A DNA stretch of 64,000 bases from positions 5,940,001 to 6,004,000 of the forward strand of contig NZ_CP048286.1 of the NCBI RefSeq assembly GCF_010365285.1, written 5' to 3'. Origin of the DNA: Paenibacillus rhizovicinus (lineage in GTDB: Bacteria > Bacillota > Bacilli > Paenibacillales > Paenibacillaceae). The position numbers and the translations under genes were made by a program. The notes beneath the pieces were generated by a model that was not told where the DNA came from, ran no database searches, and saw only the letters and a program-made list of their open reading frames with translations. Positions 10,278 to 19,468 of the stretch are shown here, piece by piece; position 1 is the stretch's first letter; each line of letters begins with the position of its first letter.

Positions 10278-10377
10278 TCGGCGCGCTGCACAGCTCTGTG
10301 ATTAAGCGAAATCGCTGGATTGAAGCAGATGATGAGGAACTTTGCTCGCCATTCATGATGAAACGGGAGGGGTACAG

Positions 10378-11541
10378 ATGAATCAAATGAACCAAACCCA
10401 TGAAGCGCTGCAAGACGGGCAAACGCTCGATTGGCTGGAAGGGGCATGGCAGCAGACGGCCGCCAAAGTCACGCGCACAAGCAAACGCATCGGCAGCGGT
10501 TTTCCGCATGCCAGCGTGAACGGCGTTTACGCGCTGGAGGCGCCGGAATGGTGGACGGCGGGCTTCTGGCCGGGTCTGCTCTGGCTTCTGCATGCGGAAG
10601 AGGGGGACGCTTCGTTCCGGGAACTGGCTCAGCGGTGCGAAGAAGCGCTTGACCCGGTGCTGGCGGAATATTACAGGCTGGATCACGACATGGGCTTCAT
10701 GTGGACGCTGACAAGCATCGCGCAGTATAAGCTGCTTGGCACGGAAGAATCGAAACGCCGTGCGCTCATCGCCGCGAACATGCTGGCCGGCCGTTTCAAT
10801 CTGAAAGGCCGTTACATTCGTGCCTGGAATCCGTGGAGCGAAGAACATGACAATTCCGGCATTGCCATTATCGATTGCGCAATGAATATGCCGTTATTGT
10901 TCTGGGCGTCGAACATGACGGGCGATCCCCGTTACCGCCATGTGGCCGAAGCGCATCTGGATACGGTGCTGGAGCATTTCATCCGGCCGGATGGATCCGT
11001 TTATCATATCGTCCGGTTCGATTCCGTCACCGGGGAGTGCGTCCAGCATATCGGCGGTCAAGGCTACGCGCCGGAATCCGCTTGGTCGCGCGGGACGGCG
11101 TGGGCGTTATACGGCTTGACGCTGGCTTACCATCATACGGGCAAGACGGCGTATCTGGACGCGGCGAAGCGCGTCGCGCATTTCTTCCTGGCGCATTTGC
11201 CTGCGGACAGCGTGCCGCATTGGGATTTCCGTCTCCCGGCCGGCGTCGAACGATTCCGGGATACGTCCGCCGGCGCCTGTGCGGCGAGCGGGCTGCTCTT
11301 ATTGGCGGACAAAGTTGCGGACAAAGATGCGCCGTACCGTCCGGCCGCGATTCGGATATTGGAGTCGCTGTACCGGAATTACGGCGCCTGGGAGAACGAG
11401 AACGAAGAAGGCCTCATCCTGAGCGGGACCAGTCACTATCCGGAAGGCAAGAACGTCAACGTGCCGCTCATCTACGGCGACTATTTTTTTGCGGAAGGCT
11501 TGGCAAGGTTGAAGGGCGCGGCAGCGACATTCTGGGAGTAG
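10378..11541 (+). CDS. GH88 unsaturated glucuronyl hydrolase
   Basis: Cytoplasmic glycosidase of 387 residues that removes the 4,5-unsaturated uronic acid left on oligosaccharides by polysaccharide lyases. The ATG at 10378 follows GGGAGGGG; the longer frame from 10342 lacks a site. Motifs fit an (alpha/alpha)6 barrel: WWTAGFWPGLLWL, HDMGFM with Asp104, NSGIAIIDCAMNMPLL with Asp166 (equivalent to the catalytic aspartates of Bacillus UGL), and ESAWSRGTAWALYGL. No signal peptide. It follows the heparinase-like gene by about 100 bp and precedes a TIM-barrel isomerase, so the three probably work in sequence. Confidence 0.92.
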   Translation: MNQMNQTHEALQDGQTLDWLEGAWQQTAAKVTRTSKRIGSGFPHASVNGVYALEAPEWWTAGFWPGLLWLLHAEEGDASFRELAQRCEEALDPVLAEYYRLDHDMGFMWTLTSIAQYKLLGTEESKRRALIAANMLAGRFNLKGRYIRAWNPWSEEHDNSGIAIIDCAMNMPLLFWASNMTGDPRYRHVAEAHLDTVLEHFIRPDGSVYHIVRFDSVTGECVQHIGGQGYAPESAWSRGTAWALYGLTLAYHHTGKTAYLDAAKRVAHFFLAHLPADSVPHWDFRLPAGVERFRDTSAGACAASGLLLLADKVADKDAPYRPAAIRILESLYRNYGAWENENEEGLILSGTSHYPEGKNVNVPLIYGDYFFAEGLARLKGAAATFWE

Positions 11542-11634
11542 CCCGTTGCGTGAGCGTATGAGTGGCGTATGAGTGAGCGAGAAAGCCAGCGGTTTGCGAT
11601 CCCTATTCCAAACGATCGAAGGAGGACTTTATTC

Positions 11635-12393
11635 ATGATTTTAGGCGCACAATTGTATACGGTGAGAACGTTTACGCAGACGGAAACGGACATCAAGCGG
11701 AGCTTGCAGAAGATTGCCGCTATGGGGTATTCCACGATTCAAGTATCGGGCACGGGCAAGATCGCGCCGGAGACGCTGAAGGGGATTTGCGACGAACTGT
11801 CGCTCCGCATCGTATTGACGCATGTCGGTGCCGACCGGCTGGTTAACGAGACGGAAGCCGTCATTCGGGAGCATGAAGTGTTGGACTGCCCGTATATCGG
11901 CATCGGCGGGCTGCCCGATAAATACCGGACGACGGACTGGTACGGCCATTTCGCGGCGGATTTCCGGGATGCGGCCAAGCAGATCGCGAACGCCGGCAAG
12001 CTGTTCATGTACCACAACCATAATTTCGAATTCGAGAAAATCGGCGGCAAGCGGATGATCGAACGGCTGGTCGAAGACTTCTCGCCGGAAGAAATGGGCA
12101 TTACGCTCGATACGTACTGGGTGCAGGCTGCCGGCGCGGACGTGTGCGAATGGATCGGCATTCTGAAGGACCGTCTGCATTGCGTGCATCTGAAGGACAT
12201 GGACGTTCGCGGCATGACGCCGGTCATGGCGCCCGTAATGGAAGGCAACATGAACTTCAAAGCCATCATGAAGGCGCTCGAGCAAGCCGAATCGGTGAAA
12301 TATCTGCTCGTGGAGCAGGACACCTGCGAAGGCAGTCCGTTCGATTGCCTGCAGACGAGCTACAACAACCTGGCCTCGCTCGGCTATCGCTAA
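11635..12393 (+). CDS. Sugar phosphate isomerase/epimerase (xylose-isomerase-like TIM barrel)
   Basis: Cytoplasmic AP_endonuc_2/xylose-isomerase-like enzyme of 252 residues. The start is the ATG 9 bases after AGGAGG; 22 extra upstream codons in the open frame are not supported. Typical motifs are LGAQLYTVRTF at the N-terminus, FMYHNHNFEFE, EMGITLDTYWVQAAGAD and HCVHLKDMDV, which supply the metal-binding Glu, Asp and His residues. Likely role: isomerisation or epimerisation of the sugar acid or keto-sugar freed by the two upstream enzymes. The exact reaction is not predictable. Last gene before a strong terminator. Confidence 0.88.
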   Translation: MILGAQLYTVRTFTQTETDIKRSLQKIAAMGYSTIQVSGTGKIAPETLKGICDELSLRIVLTHVGADRLVNETEAVIREHEVLDCPYIGIGGLPDKYRTTDWYGHFAADFRDAAKQIANAGKLFMYHNHNFEFEKIGGKRMIERLVEDFSPEEMGITLDTYWVQAAGADVCEWIGILKDRLHCVHLKDMDVRGMTPVMAPVMEGNMNFKAIMKALEQAESVKYLLVEQDTCEGSPFDCLQTSYNNLASLGYR

Positions 12394-12405
12394 AATAAAC
12401 AAGCA

Positions 12406-12439
12406 GCCAATCTTCCTTACAGTGGAAGATTGGCTTTTT
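12406..12439 (+). terminator. Rho-independent terminator after the isomerase
   Basis: GCCAATCTTCC and GGAAGATTGGC form a perfect 11-bp stem followed by TTTTT. Confidence 0.93.
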
Positions 12440-12591
12440 ACGTTCGTTTGCTGGAGGGCGGCGTGCCCGGCAAGGCGGCCTGCGCAGAGGTGCGCGGAAC
12501 GGGGTCCCGGGAAGAGGCGTGTCACGGCACCCCGCGCAGAGGCGCTGCACGGCATCCTGCGATGCACTGCACTGCACGACAACCCGCTACG

Positions 12592-13464
12592 CTACCCGCC
12601 CCGTTCGCCGCGCTTATAAGCCGACGGCGTCATCCCCGTCATCTGCTTGAATTTTTTGTAAAAGTAAGATTCGCTGTCGAAGCCGCATTGGGCGCAGATC
12701 GCTCCGATACTGTCGTCGGTGCGCAGAAGCAGCTCTTTGGAGAGCATAATGCGTTTCACGACAACATAGTCGGTCACGTTCATGCCGGTCAGCTGCTTGA
12801 AGACGCGGGAGAAGTGGGACGGCGTGATGGCCGCCCGGCGGGATAAGTCGGCCAGCTTCAGGTCGGCGTCTCCGAGATGGGCATCGATATAGGTCAGCGT
12901 TGAGCGCATCCAGACCGGTTCCGCGCCGCCCGGCTCGTCCTGCGCCGCCGACTCCGGAACGGCCATCCGGTTTACGGTCAGCAGCAGCTCGTGGATGCGA
13001 ATGAGAATCGCCACTCGATAGTTCGGCAGCCTCGTTATGCCTTCGCGCTGGCTGTCGTCGAGCAGTCTTGCGATCGTTTCCCGCTCGGCGGCAGACGTCT
13101 CCAGCTTGTACTGTTTTCGTTTGCGGGCTTGTTCGAAACACCGCAGCAAGGAATAGGATTCACCGAGATTCATGGGCTGTATCAGGGACGGGGCGAAGAA
13201 GAGGGCGCTCGACGTAACCGGCGTCCGCTCGTCGGGAAACGCGCGATGCACCGTATTCCCCGGAATCAGAAACACGTCTCCCGGCCGCATGTCGTAAAAG
13301 GCGTGATTGATGAACAGCGTCCCTTTGCCGGCATACACGTAAATGAGCTCATGCCAATCGTGCAGATGATCCGGCAGCTCGCGCTGCGGCGATTTGGTGT
13401 CTTTATAGACGAGGCTGAACGGGAAGTTGTCGCTGTCTTCGAATCGCTTATGAATGGCTTGCAT
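12592..13464 (-). CDS. AraC-family transcriptional regulator with cupin sensor
   Basis: Cytoplasmic regulator of 290 residues. An N-terminal cupin (HLHDWHELIYVYAGKGTLF; MRPGDVFLIPGNTVH) binds a sugar-like effector. The C-terminal pair of helix-turn-helix motifs is typical (DLKLADLSRRAAITPSHFSRVFKQ; GAICAQCGFDSESYFYKKFKQMTGMTPSAYKR). I chose the ATG at 13464, 8 bases after GAGGAGG; the ATG at 13488 lacks a site. It diverges from the tagaturonate reductase gene across a short intergenic region and is the likely activator of that operon. The approximately 150 bp between its stop and the upstream terminator hold no gene. Confidence 0.92.
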   Translation of the reverse strand: MQAIHKRFEDSDNFPFSLVYKDTKSPQRELPDHLHDWHELIYVYAGKGTLFINHAFYDMRPGDVFLIPGNTVHRAFPDERTPVTSSALFFAPSLIQPMNLGESYSLLRCFEQARKRKQYKLETSAAERETIARLLDDSQREGITRLPNYRVAILIRIHELLLTVNRMAVPESAAQDEPGGAEPVWMRSTLTYIDAHLGDADLKLADLSRRAAITPSHFSRVFKQLTGMNVTDYVVVKRIMLSKELLLRTDDSIGAICAQCGFDSESYFYKKFKQMTGMTPSAYKRGERGG

Positions 13465-13542
13465 GGCTAAGACCTCCTCGACCTTCATGCATCTCTATGA
13501 ATCATAGCAAAATCGAGCAGCAATATACATCATTCAGATGAT

Positions 13543-13570
13543 TTGATGCGTAATTATGATGGAGTAGAAT
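13543..13570 (+). promoter_or_regulatory. SigA promoter of the tagaturonate reductase operon
   Basis: TTGATG and TAGAAT are separated by 16 bp, 53 bases before the start codon. Just upstream, ATCATTCAGATGAT is an imperfect palindrome that could be part of an AraC operator. Confidence 0.55.
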
Positions 13571-13622
13571 AAATCGTAAGCGGATACAGCAAATCCAATG
13601 AAGTGCCAAAGGGGTGCAACGC

Positions 13623-15104
13623 ATGTCAGGTACACTGAACGCCGGGTTACTGGCCGGAGACGAACGCAGCGAATACGAGCGGATGAACGGCAGCGCCGCG
13701 AACATCCTGCAGATCGGCGAAGGAAACTTCCTGCGCGGGTTCGCGGATTGGATGATTCATACGTGCAGGAAGCAGGGCTTGTTCGCCGGCAGCATCGCCG
13801 TGACGCAGCCGCGGCCTGCGGGACAGAAGAAGATTGCGCAATTGGCCGCGCAGGACGGGCTCTATACGCTGGTCGTCCGCGGTCTGGAGAACGGCGAGCG
13901 CGTGGAACGCCGCGAGGTCATTAAGGCGTTCTCCCAAGTCTTCGATCCGTACGCCGAGTGGGGACGGTTTCTTGCGCTGGCGGACAATCCCGAATTGGAG
14001 CTCGTGATTTCCAATACGACGGAAGCGGGCCTTGCTTATCGGCCGGAGCCGCTGGCGGACGAGACGCCGACGCTGTCGTTCCCGGGAAAAGTCGCGCGGC
14101 TGCTGTATCGCCGTTACGAGACGTTCGGCGGCGCGCCCGACAAGGGACTTATTTTCCTGCCTTGCGAGCTGATCGATCGCAATGGAGATACGCTGCGCGA
14201 ATGCGTCCTTCGTTACGCGGCGGATTGGCAGTTGCCGGAGGCGTTCGCGAACTGGGTGCGGGCGCATAACCGGTTTCTGAACTCGCTGGTCGATCGGATC
14301 GTGACCGGCTATCCGGACGACGAACAGGCGGAAGCCTGGTTTGCCGAATGGGGCTATCGGGATGAAATGCTGACGGCCTGCGAGCCTTATCATTTGTGGG
14401 CGATCGAAGCGGAGCCTGAGCTGGAACGCCTCCTTCCGCTGCGCGCGGCAGGATTGAACGTGCATTGGGTCGACGATCTGACACCGTTTCAGCTGCGCAA
14501 AGTCCGGCTTTTGAACGGCGCGCATACGTTGATGACGCCCCTGGGACTGCTTCATGGGCTGGAGCATGTACGCGAGCTGATGGAGCAACCGGCATGGAGC
14601 GAATTCGTCAGGCGCACGGTGGAAGAGGAAATCATTCCGTCGCTCCCGTACCCCGAGCCGGACATGCGCGCTTATGCGGAGGCGGTGTACGAGCGGTACT
14701 TGAATCCGTTCATTCGCCATCGGCTGTACGATATCGCCATGAACAGCCTCAGCAAAGTCCGGGCACGGCTGCTTCCCTCGATGGCGCATTACGCCGAGCG
14801 CGGCGTGCAGGTGCCTGATGGGCTGGTTAAAGGATTCGCGGGCTTGCTCCGGTATTATCGCGCCGAAGAGCGGGACGGCAAGTTTGTCGGCCGGACGCTT
14901 GCGGGCAGCGAATATGAGCTAAGAGACGATGCGGGACTGCTTGCCGTTCTTGCAGCAGCTTGGAGCGAGCGGCAACCAGTGGAAAAAACGCTGTCGACGC
15001 TGCTCGCGGATACGGCATTGTGGGGACGGGACTTGTCCGGTTGGCCGGGCTTTACGGAGCGGGTTCTTCACTACTGGAACGAATTGGAGCGGCTGAACGC
15101 ATGA
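13623..15104 (+). CDS. uxaB: Tagaturonate reductase (altronate oxidoreductase)
   Basis: NAD-dependent mannitol-dehydrogenase-family enzyme of 493 residues that interconverts tagaturonate and altronate in galacturonate catabolism. The N-terminal dinucleotide site reads ILQIGEGNFLRGFADWMI. ISNTTEAGLAY, LPCELIDRNGD, CEPYHLWAIE and VRLLNGAHTLM are UxaB-type blocks. The ATG at 13623 follows AAGGGG by 8 bases; a GTG three codons earlier is an alternative. It is followed after about 70 bp by a zinc dehydrogenase. UxaC, UxaA and the KDG steps are not in this window. Confidence 0.9.
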   Translation: MSGTLNAGLLAGDERSEYERMNGSAANILQIGEGNFLRGFADWMIHTCRKQGLFAGSIAVTQPRPAGQKKIAQLAAQDGLYTLVVRGLENGERVERREVIKAFSQVFDPYAEWGRFLALADNPELELVISNTTEAGLAYRPEPLADETPTLSFPGKVARLLYRRYETFGGAPDKGLIFLPCELIDRNGDTLRECVLRYAADWQLPEAFANWVRAHNRFLNSLVDRIVTGYPDDEQAEAWFAEWGYRDEMLTACEPYHLWAIEAEPELERLLPLRAAGLNVHWVDDLTPFQLRKVRLLNGAHTLMTPLGLLHGLEHVRELMEQPAWSEFVRRTVEEEIIPSLPYPEPDMRAYAEAVYERYLNPFIRHRLYDIAMNSLSKVRARLLPSMAHYAERGVQVPDGLVKGFAGLLRYYRAEERDGKFVGRTLAGSEYELRDDAGLLAVLAAAWSERQPVEKTLSTLLADTALWGRDLSGWPGFTERVLHYWNELERLNA

Positions 15105-15171
15105 ACAATGGGATTCGATTATCGCCGCGCGGCCATGTTGAGAATTCGGCAACGCAGGGAAGGAGAGACGC

Positions 15172-16185
15172 ATGAGAGGAATTGTATGCAAAGAAGTCGA
15201 GCGGTTCGAAATGACGGAGCTGGAGGAGCCCGCATTCGCGGAAGGAGAAGCGATCGTGCGCATTAAGCGGATCGGCATCTGCGGCACCGATCTGCATGCT
15301 TTTAAGGGCAATCAGCCTTTCTTCGCTTATCCGCGGATACTCGGTCACGAGCTGTCCGGCATCATCGAGCGTATCGGCGACAATGAAGCCGGCCTGCAAA
15401 TCGGCGATCAAGTGAGCATCATCCCTTACCTGCATTGCGGCGCTTGCATTGCCTGCCGCAAAGGAAAAACCAACTGCTGCGCGTCGATGCGGGTACTCGG
15501 CGTGCATACGGACGGCGGCATGCGCGAGCGGATTTCCGTGCCGGTCACGCATCTGCTCGGCACGAACGGACTGACGCTTGAGCAAGCGGCCGTGGTGGAG
15601 CCGCTCAGCATCGGCGCGCATGCCGTTCGGCGCTCGGGGCTTACGGCGGGAGATACGGCGCTCGTCATCGGGGCAGGACCCATCGGCCTTGGCGTCATGA
15701 CCTTCGCCAAACAACTGGGCGCTAACGTCATCGCGATGGATATTAACGACGAGCGGCTCGCCTTTTGCCAGCAGTGGGCATCTGTCGATCATACAGTCAA
15801 CGCGCTGAAGGATCCGGTTTCGCGGGTGAAGGCGATTACGGACGGGGATTTCCCGATCGTCGTCTTCGATGCCACCGGAAACGCCAAATCGATGTCGGAC
15901 GCCGTCCGGTTCGTGGCGAATGGCGGAACGCTGGTCTACGTCGGGCTCGTGAAGGGCGATATTTCATTCGACGATTCGGAATTCCATAAACGCGAGACGA
16001 CGCTGATGGGCAGCCGGAACGCGACGAAGGAGGATTTTCTGCATGTGCTGGAGGTGCTGCGGAGCGGCGCGATTGACGTGGAGCGATACGTCACCCATCA
16101 CGCCTCGTTTGATGAAATGATCGAACGATTCGAGGATTGGCTGAACCCGGCATCGAAAGTGATAAAGGCGATGGTCGAGTTGTAA
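15172..16185 (+). CDS. Zinc-dependent alcohol dehydrogenase (L-galactonate/sorbitol dehydrogenase-like)
   Basis: Medium-chain dehydrogenase of 337 residues. Catalytic zinc ligands lie in GICGTDLHAF and GHELSG. A structural-zinc cysteine cluster is present (CGACIACRKGKTNCC), as is an NAD site, VIGAGPIGLGVM. The closest functional class I recognise is the L-galactonate 5-dehydrogenase/LgoD-like group, whose product tagaturonate is the substrate of UxaB. That links the two adjacent genes into one route. GAAGGAG precedes the ATG by 6 bases. The sorbitol or threonine dehydrogenase branches remain possible. Confidence 0.87.
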   Translation: MRGIVCKEVERFEMTELEEPAFAEGEAIVRIKRIGICGTDLHAFKGNQPFFAYPRILGHELSGIIERIGDNEAGLQIGDQVSIIPYLHCGACIACRKGKTNCCASMRVLGVHTDGGMRERISVPVTHLLGTNGLTLEQAAVVEPLSIGAHAVRRSGLTAGDTALVIGAGPIGLGVMTFAKQLGANVIAMDINDERLAFCQQWASVDHTVNALKDPVSRVKAITDGDFPIVVFDATGNAKSMSDAVRFVANGGTLVYVGLVKGDISFDDSEFHKRETTLMGSRNATKEDFLHVLEVLRSGAIDVERYVTHHASFDEMIERFEDWLNPASKVIKAMVEL

Positions 16186-16251
16186 GGGGTGTCGGAGCCC
16201 TGACATCGCTGCGAATAATGATGGCGTTCAACCAAATAGTCATGTATAATA

Positions 16252-16286
16252 GATGACTTCCGACTTTCGGAAGTCGTCTTTTTTTT
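16252..16286 (+). terminator. Rho-independent terminator after the dehydrogenase
   Basis: GATGACTTCCGA pairs with TCGGAAGTCGTC around CTT, followed by eight T. Confidence 0.95.
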
Positions 16287-16352
16287 GGTGCGGAATATTA
16301 CCTAGGAAATAGAGTCAGTCACATCATCGGCTGCATGCGGAGGAAATCGTTC

Positions 16353-16985
16353 ATGGTTAGTGCTATCCTGCAAGGCTTCATCCTTGCCTTCGGCCTCATC
16401 TTGCCGTTAGGCGTGCAAAATATGTTCGTGTTCAACCAGGGAGCGGTTCAATCCCGGTACCTCCGGACGCTGCCGGTCATTCTCGTCGCTTCGTTCTGCG
16501 ATTCGATGCTCATTCTGCTTGCGGTGCTCGGCGTATCGACGGCCGCCTTCGGGATCGGATGGTTGAAGATGAGCCTCATGGCAGCGGGCATCGTGTTCCT
16601 GCTCTATATGGGCTGGGTGACATGGCGCAGCAGTACCGGAGGCAAGGATTCGGATTCAAGTTCGTCGGAGAAGCCGCCGGAACCGATGGGAACGAGGAAG
16701 CAGATCGCTTTCGCGTTTTCCGTATCGCTGCTCAATCCCCATGCGATTATGGATACGATCGGGGTAATCGGCACGAGCTCGCTGAATTATAGCGGGCACG
16801 CCAAGGCCGCGTTTGCGATCAGTTGTATCGTCGTCTCCTGGCTATGGTATCTCGGCTTGGCGTTGGCGGGAAGAATCGTCGGAGCGAAAGACCGGTCGGG
16901 GCGGCTGCTTGCGGGACTCAATAAGTTCTCCGCGCTCGTTATGTGGGGGACGGCGGTTTATTTGACCGTTATGATCGCGCAATGA
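16353..16985 (+). CDS. LysE/ArgO-family amino acid exporter
   Basis: Integral membrane exporter of 210 residues with about six helices. It starts with QGFILAFGLILPLGVQNMFV, the family signature (a GPxGxxN-type loop, here LPLGVQN). VSLLNPHAIMDTIGVIG is the second conserved loop. A charged Ser/Pro/Lys-rich insertion near residue 100 forms the central cytoplasmic loop. GGAGG lies 9 bases before the chosen ATG; the ATG at 16335 overlaps the ribosome binding site. Likely exports basic amino acids. Single-gene unit after a strong terminator. Confidence 0.9.
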   Translation: MVSAILQGFILAFGLILPLGVQNMFVFNQGAVQSRYLRTLPVILVASFCDSMLILLAVLGVSTAAFGIGWLKMSLMAAGIVFLLYMGWVTWRSSTGGKDSDSSSSEKPPEPMGTRKQIAFAFSVSLLNPHAIMDTIGVIGTSSLNYSGHAKAAFAISCIVVSWLWYLGLALAGRIVGAKDRSGRLLAGLNKFSALVMWGTAVYLTVMIAQ

Positions 16986-17106
16986 GGCGAGGCAGACCAT
17001 CAGGGCGGCAGTCATTATTGCAATGGTGGAAGTGATTATCGAAACTTTTCTGTAGGAACAGTGTTGTAATAGAGAGTGAAAAAAGCAAAGGAGGACAGCC
17101 AGCGAG

Positions 17107-17529
17107 ATGAAGTTGAATTTGCGAAAGCTTGTGGCGATTATCGCGATTTCAGGCGTGCTCGCGCTTGTCACGGGCTGTGTCGATCGTGGAGATACGGATG
17201 AATTCGTGGAAATCAGCAACGGATTGGCCAAGAACATCGGTCAGCTGGATGACGAAGCGGGCGTGACGCTGACGGGCTTTGCGAGCGATCCGAGTACCAA
17301 CGTCATTCAAATCGGCATTGGCGTGGATGATAAGCTGATTAAGCCGGAACAATTGAAGCAAATTGTCGATGCTTATCTGGAGAATGCGACGACGTTCACG
17401 AACGAGAAGGATGCATCGAAAGTATTGCAGCCTATCGAACTGCGCATTGAAGAGATCGGCAAAGTGAAGGATAACTTCCCGGTACTCGCCGAGAAAGCTG
17501 CCGGATCGACTGAAATGACATGGAACTAA
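17107..17529 (+). CDS. Small lipoprotein of unknown function
   Basis: 140-residue exported protein with a lipoprotein signal: KLVAIIAISGVLALVTGC, cysteine at about residue 24. The mature part is acidic and contains no family motif that I recognise. It resembles a small alpha/beta domain rather than an enzyme. AGGAGG lies 12 bases before the ATG, a long spacing. Flanked by its own terminator; no operon partners. Confidence 0.75.
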   Translation: MKLNLRKLVAIIAISGVLALVTGCVDRGDTDEFVEISNGLAKNIGQLDDEAGVTLTGFASDPSTNVIQIGIGVDDKLIKPEQLKQIVDAYLENATTFTNEKDASKVLQPIELRIEEIGKVKDNFPVLAEKAAGSTEMTWN

Positions 17530-17535
17530 TTAGCA

Positions 17536-17575
17536 AAAGGCCGCTCTCCCGCGATATGCGGAGGAGCGGCCTTTC
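17536..17575 (+). terminator. Terminator after the lipoprotein gene
   Basis: AAAGGCCGCTC pairs with GAGCGGCCTTT around a loop that can itself pair (CCGCGATATGCGG). The tail is short (TTCGTTCTTTCT). It may also serve the convergent ABC permease gene. Confidence 0.8.
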
Positions 17576-17604
17576 GTTCTTTCTATTGCGCAGCCATTAA
17601 CTTA

Positions 17605-18546
17605 TTAAGCGGCCACGTCGCGCTTGGTGAACAGCAGCCAGGCGATGAATTGGAAGACTACATAATAAGCGACGAGCATCAGGATGGAGAACGACATGGT
17701 CATCTCCGGCCGGAGCGGCGCGCTGCCTGCCAAGTACTGCGTCAGATCGACATTGGAGAAGAGCAGGTATTTCACCCAATCGTACGCGTGAAAGAATTCC
17801 GACAGCGAATTGCCGAGCAGCATGAACAGCAGCGAGAAGGCGATGGCCATCGAGGAGCTGCGGAACGCCGATGAGATCATGAACGCCATCGTGACGTACA
17901 TGAGCAGCGAGACGACGGCGAAGCCGTATTTCTGCAGCGCGTTCACGATCATCGAGCCTTCGTGGATGACGCCGTTCAAGATCGTGACATTCGGCAGGCT
18001 CAGCCCGGAGAAGCCCGACAGTATGCCTCCAGCTGTGAAAGCGGCGGCGAAGGCGAGCAAGAGCAGCAGTAAGGCGAAGCCCATGACGGCAATATATTTG
18101 CTCATCATCACTTTCGTTCGCGAAGCGGGACCGACGAGCAGCAGCTTGATCGTACCCCAGGAGAACTCGGCGGCGATCATGTCCGCGGCGATGATGACCG
18201 TCAAGAGCGTGACCAGTATGATCAGGGACGCAGAGGTATTCACGTAGCTCCAGAGCGACAGCTTGTGCGGGTTAATATCATGTGCGATATAATATTCGTT
18301 CAGCTTGATCGCGTTTTGGATCTGTTCTTTGTCGCTGGCGTCGAGATTTTTGCCTTCCTGCAGATTCTGCTGCATATGGGCGTTCTGTTGCGTCAGCTGC
18401 TGCTGCCAATTAGGATCGCTCTTGTTCTCGTCATGTTTCAGTGCCCAGCTCATGAGCCCGATGGCGAGCATCAGAATGCCGATCATCGCCCAAGTGCGAG
18501 GGCGGCGGTAAATCTTCATATTCTCGTTGCGAATAAGCTTCGTCAT
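17605..18546 (-). CDS. ABC-2 type transporter permease
   Basis: Membrane permease of about 313 residues with the ABC-2 layout. A first helix near the N-terminus (TWAMIGILMLAIGLMSWAL) is followed by a large extracellular loop rich in Gln and Asn. Five more helices fill the second half. It follows the ATPase gene directly. The ATPase stop and this ATG are adjacent; a TTG at 18555 (8 bases after GGAGG) or a GTG at 18564 may be the real start, giving a small overlap. Works with the ATPase as an exporter of the BcrAB/NatAB kind. Substrate unknown; antibiotic-peptide export or lipid transport are common for this group. Confidence 0.88.
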   Translation of the reverse strand: MTKLIRNENMKIYRRPRTWAMIGILMLAIGLMSWALKHDENKSDPNWQQQLTQQNAHMQQNLQEGKNLDASDKEQIQNAIKLNEYYIAHDINPHKLSLWSYVNTSASLIILVTLLTVIIAADMIAAEFSWGTIKLLLVGPASRTKVMMSKYIAVMGFALLLLLLAFAAAFTAGGILSGFSGLSLPNVTILNGVIHEGSMIVNALQKYGFAVVSLLMYVTMAFMISSAFRSSSMAIAFSLLFMLLGNSLSEFFHAYDWVKYLLFSNVDLTQYLAGSAPLRPEMTMSFSILMLVAYYVVFQFIAWLLFTKRDVAA

Positions 18547-18547
18547 G

Positions 18548-19468
18548 CTAGACAACCATCTCACCTCCGGTCATTTCGAGGAATTGTTCCTCCAGCGATT
18601 TCTGTACGGCATGGATGCCGTGCACGTCGATCTCCGCGTTAACGAGCAGCCTCGCAATATGCGGAATGACGGATTTATCCGCCGTCAGCTCAAGCTGGCT
18701 GCCGGACACGGACATGAGGGCCGGGTCGAACGCCGCGGCAAGCAGGCGCTGGGCCGCCGGCAAATCGCCGGCTTCGATGACGATTTTCGACTGGGCCGCA
18801 TCCTGAATTTCATTAATGGACCGTACATCGACGAGCTTGCCGGATTGAATGATGGCGACCCGGTCGCACATCAACTCCATCTCGGACAGCAGATGGGAAG
18901 AGACGATGACGGAGATGCCTTCTTCCTTCGTCAGCTTGCGCAAGTAATCCCGCAGCTCGCGGATGCCCGCGGGATCCAGTCCGTTCGTCGGCTCGTCAAG
19001 GATGAGCAGCGAAGGCCGGTGCAGTATCGCCTGAGCGACGCCGAGCCGCTGGCGCATGCCGAGGGAATAGCGTTTGACCTTCTCGTGGATCCGGTTCTGG
19101 AGGCCGAGCAGTTCGACGACTTCATTGATTCGCGCCTTCGTAACGCCTTCGTGCCTGCGCGCGAAGTGAACCAGGTTCTGATAGCCGGTCAGAAATTTAT
19201 ACATTTCGGGATTTTCGACGATCGCTCCGACATGGGTCATCGCGAGCTCGAAGTGATTGCGGACGGAGATGCCCTTGATGAACGCTTCCCCTTTCGACAT
19301 GGAGATCAAGCCGACGATCATGCGAATGGTCGTCGTTTTGCCCGCGCCGTTCGGACCGAGGAAGCCGAACACTTCTCCAGCGGGAATATCGAATGTAAGA
19401 TCATCGACGATATTTCGTCTGCCGATTGTTTTGGTCAGGTTGCGAAGCTGCAACACAGGGTCTGACAT
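18548..19468 (-). CDS. ABC transporter ATP-binding protein (BcrA-type)
   Basis: ATPase subunit of 306 residues. Walker A is GPNGAGKTTT (near residue 39). The signature is YSLGMRQRLGVAQ, Walker B is LLILDEPTNGLDP and the switch His is in SSHLLSEME. The C-terminal extension of about 90 residues is typical of BcrA/CcmA-like exporters. AGGAGG is 9 bases before the ATG. It forms a two-gene operon with the ABC-2 permease. No two-component pair is adjacent, so regulation is not visible. Confidence 0.92.
   Translation of the reverse strand: MSDPVLQLRNLTKTIGRRNIVDDLTFDIPAGEVFGFLGPNGAGKTTTIRMIVGLISMSKGEAFIKGISVRNHFELAMTHVGAIVENPEMYKFLTGYQNLVHFARRHEGVTKARINEVVELLGLQNRIHEKVKRYSLGMRQRLGVAQAILHRPSLLILDEPTNGLDPAGIRELRDYLRKLTKEEGISVIVSSHLLSEMELMCDRVAIIQSGKLVDVRSINEIQDAAQSKIVIEAGDLPAAQRLLAAAFDPALMSVSGSQLELTADKSVIPHIARLLVNAEIDVHGIHAVQKSLEEQFLEMTGGEMVV

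Noticed and set aside
13647..14789. 380-codon reverse frame opposite uxaB
   Set aside because: Same reason: fully antisense to a recognisable enzyme, with no independent signals.
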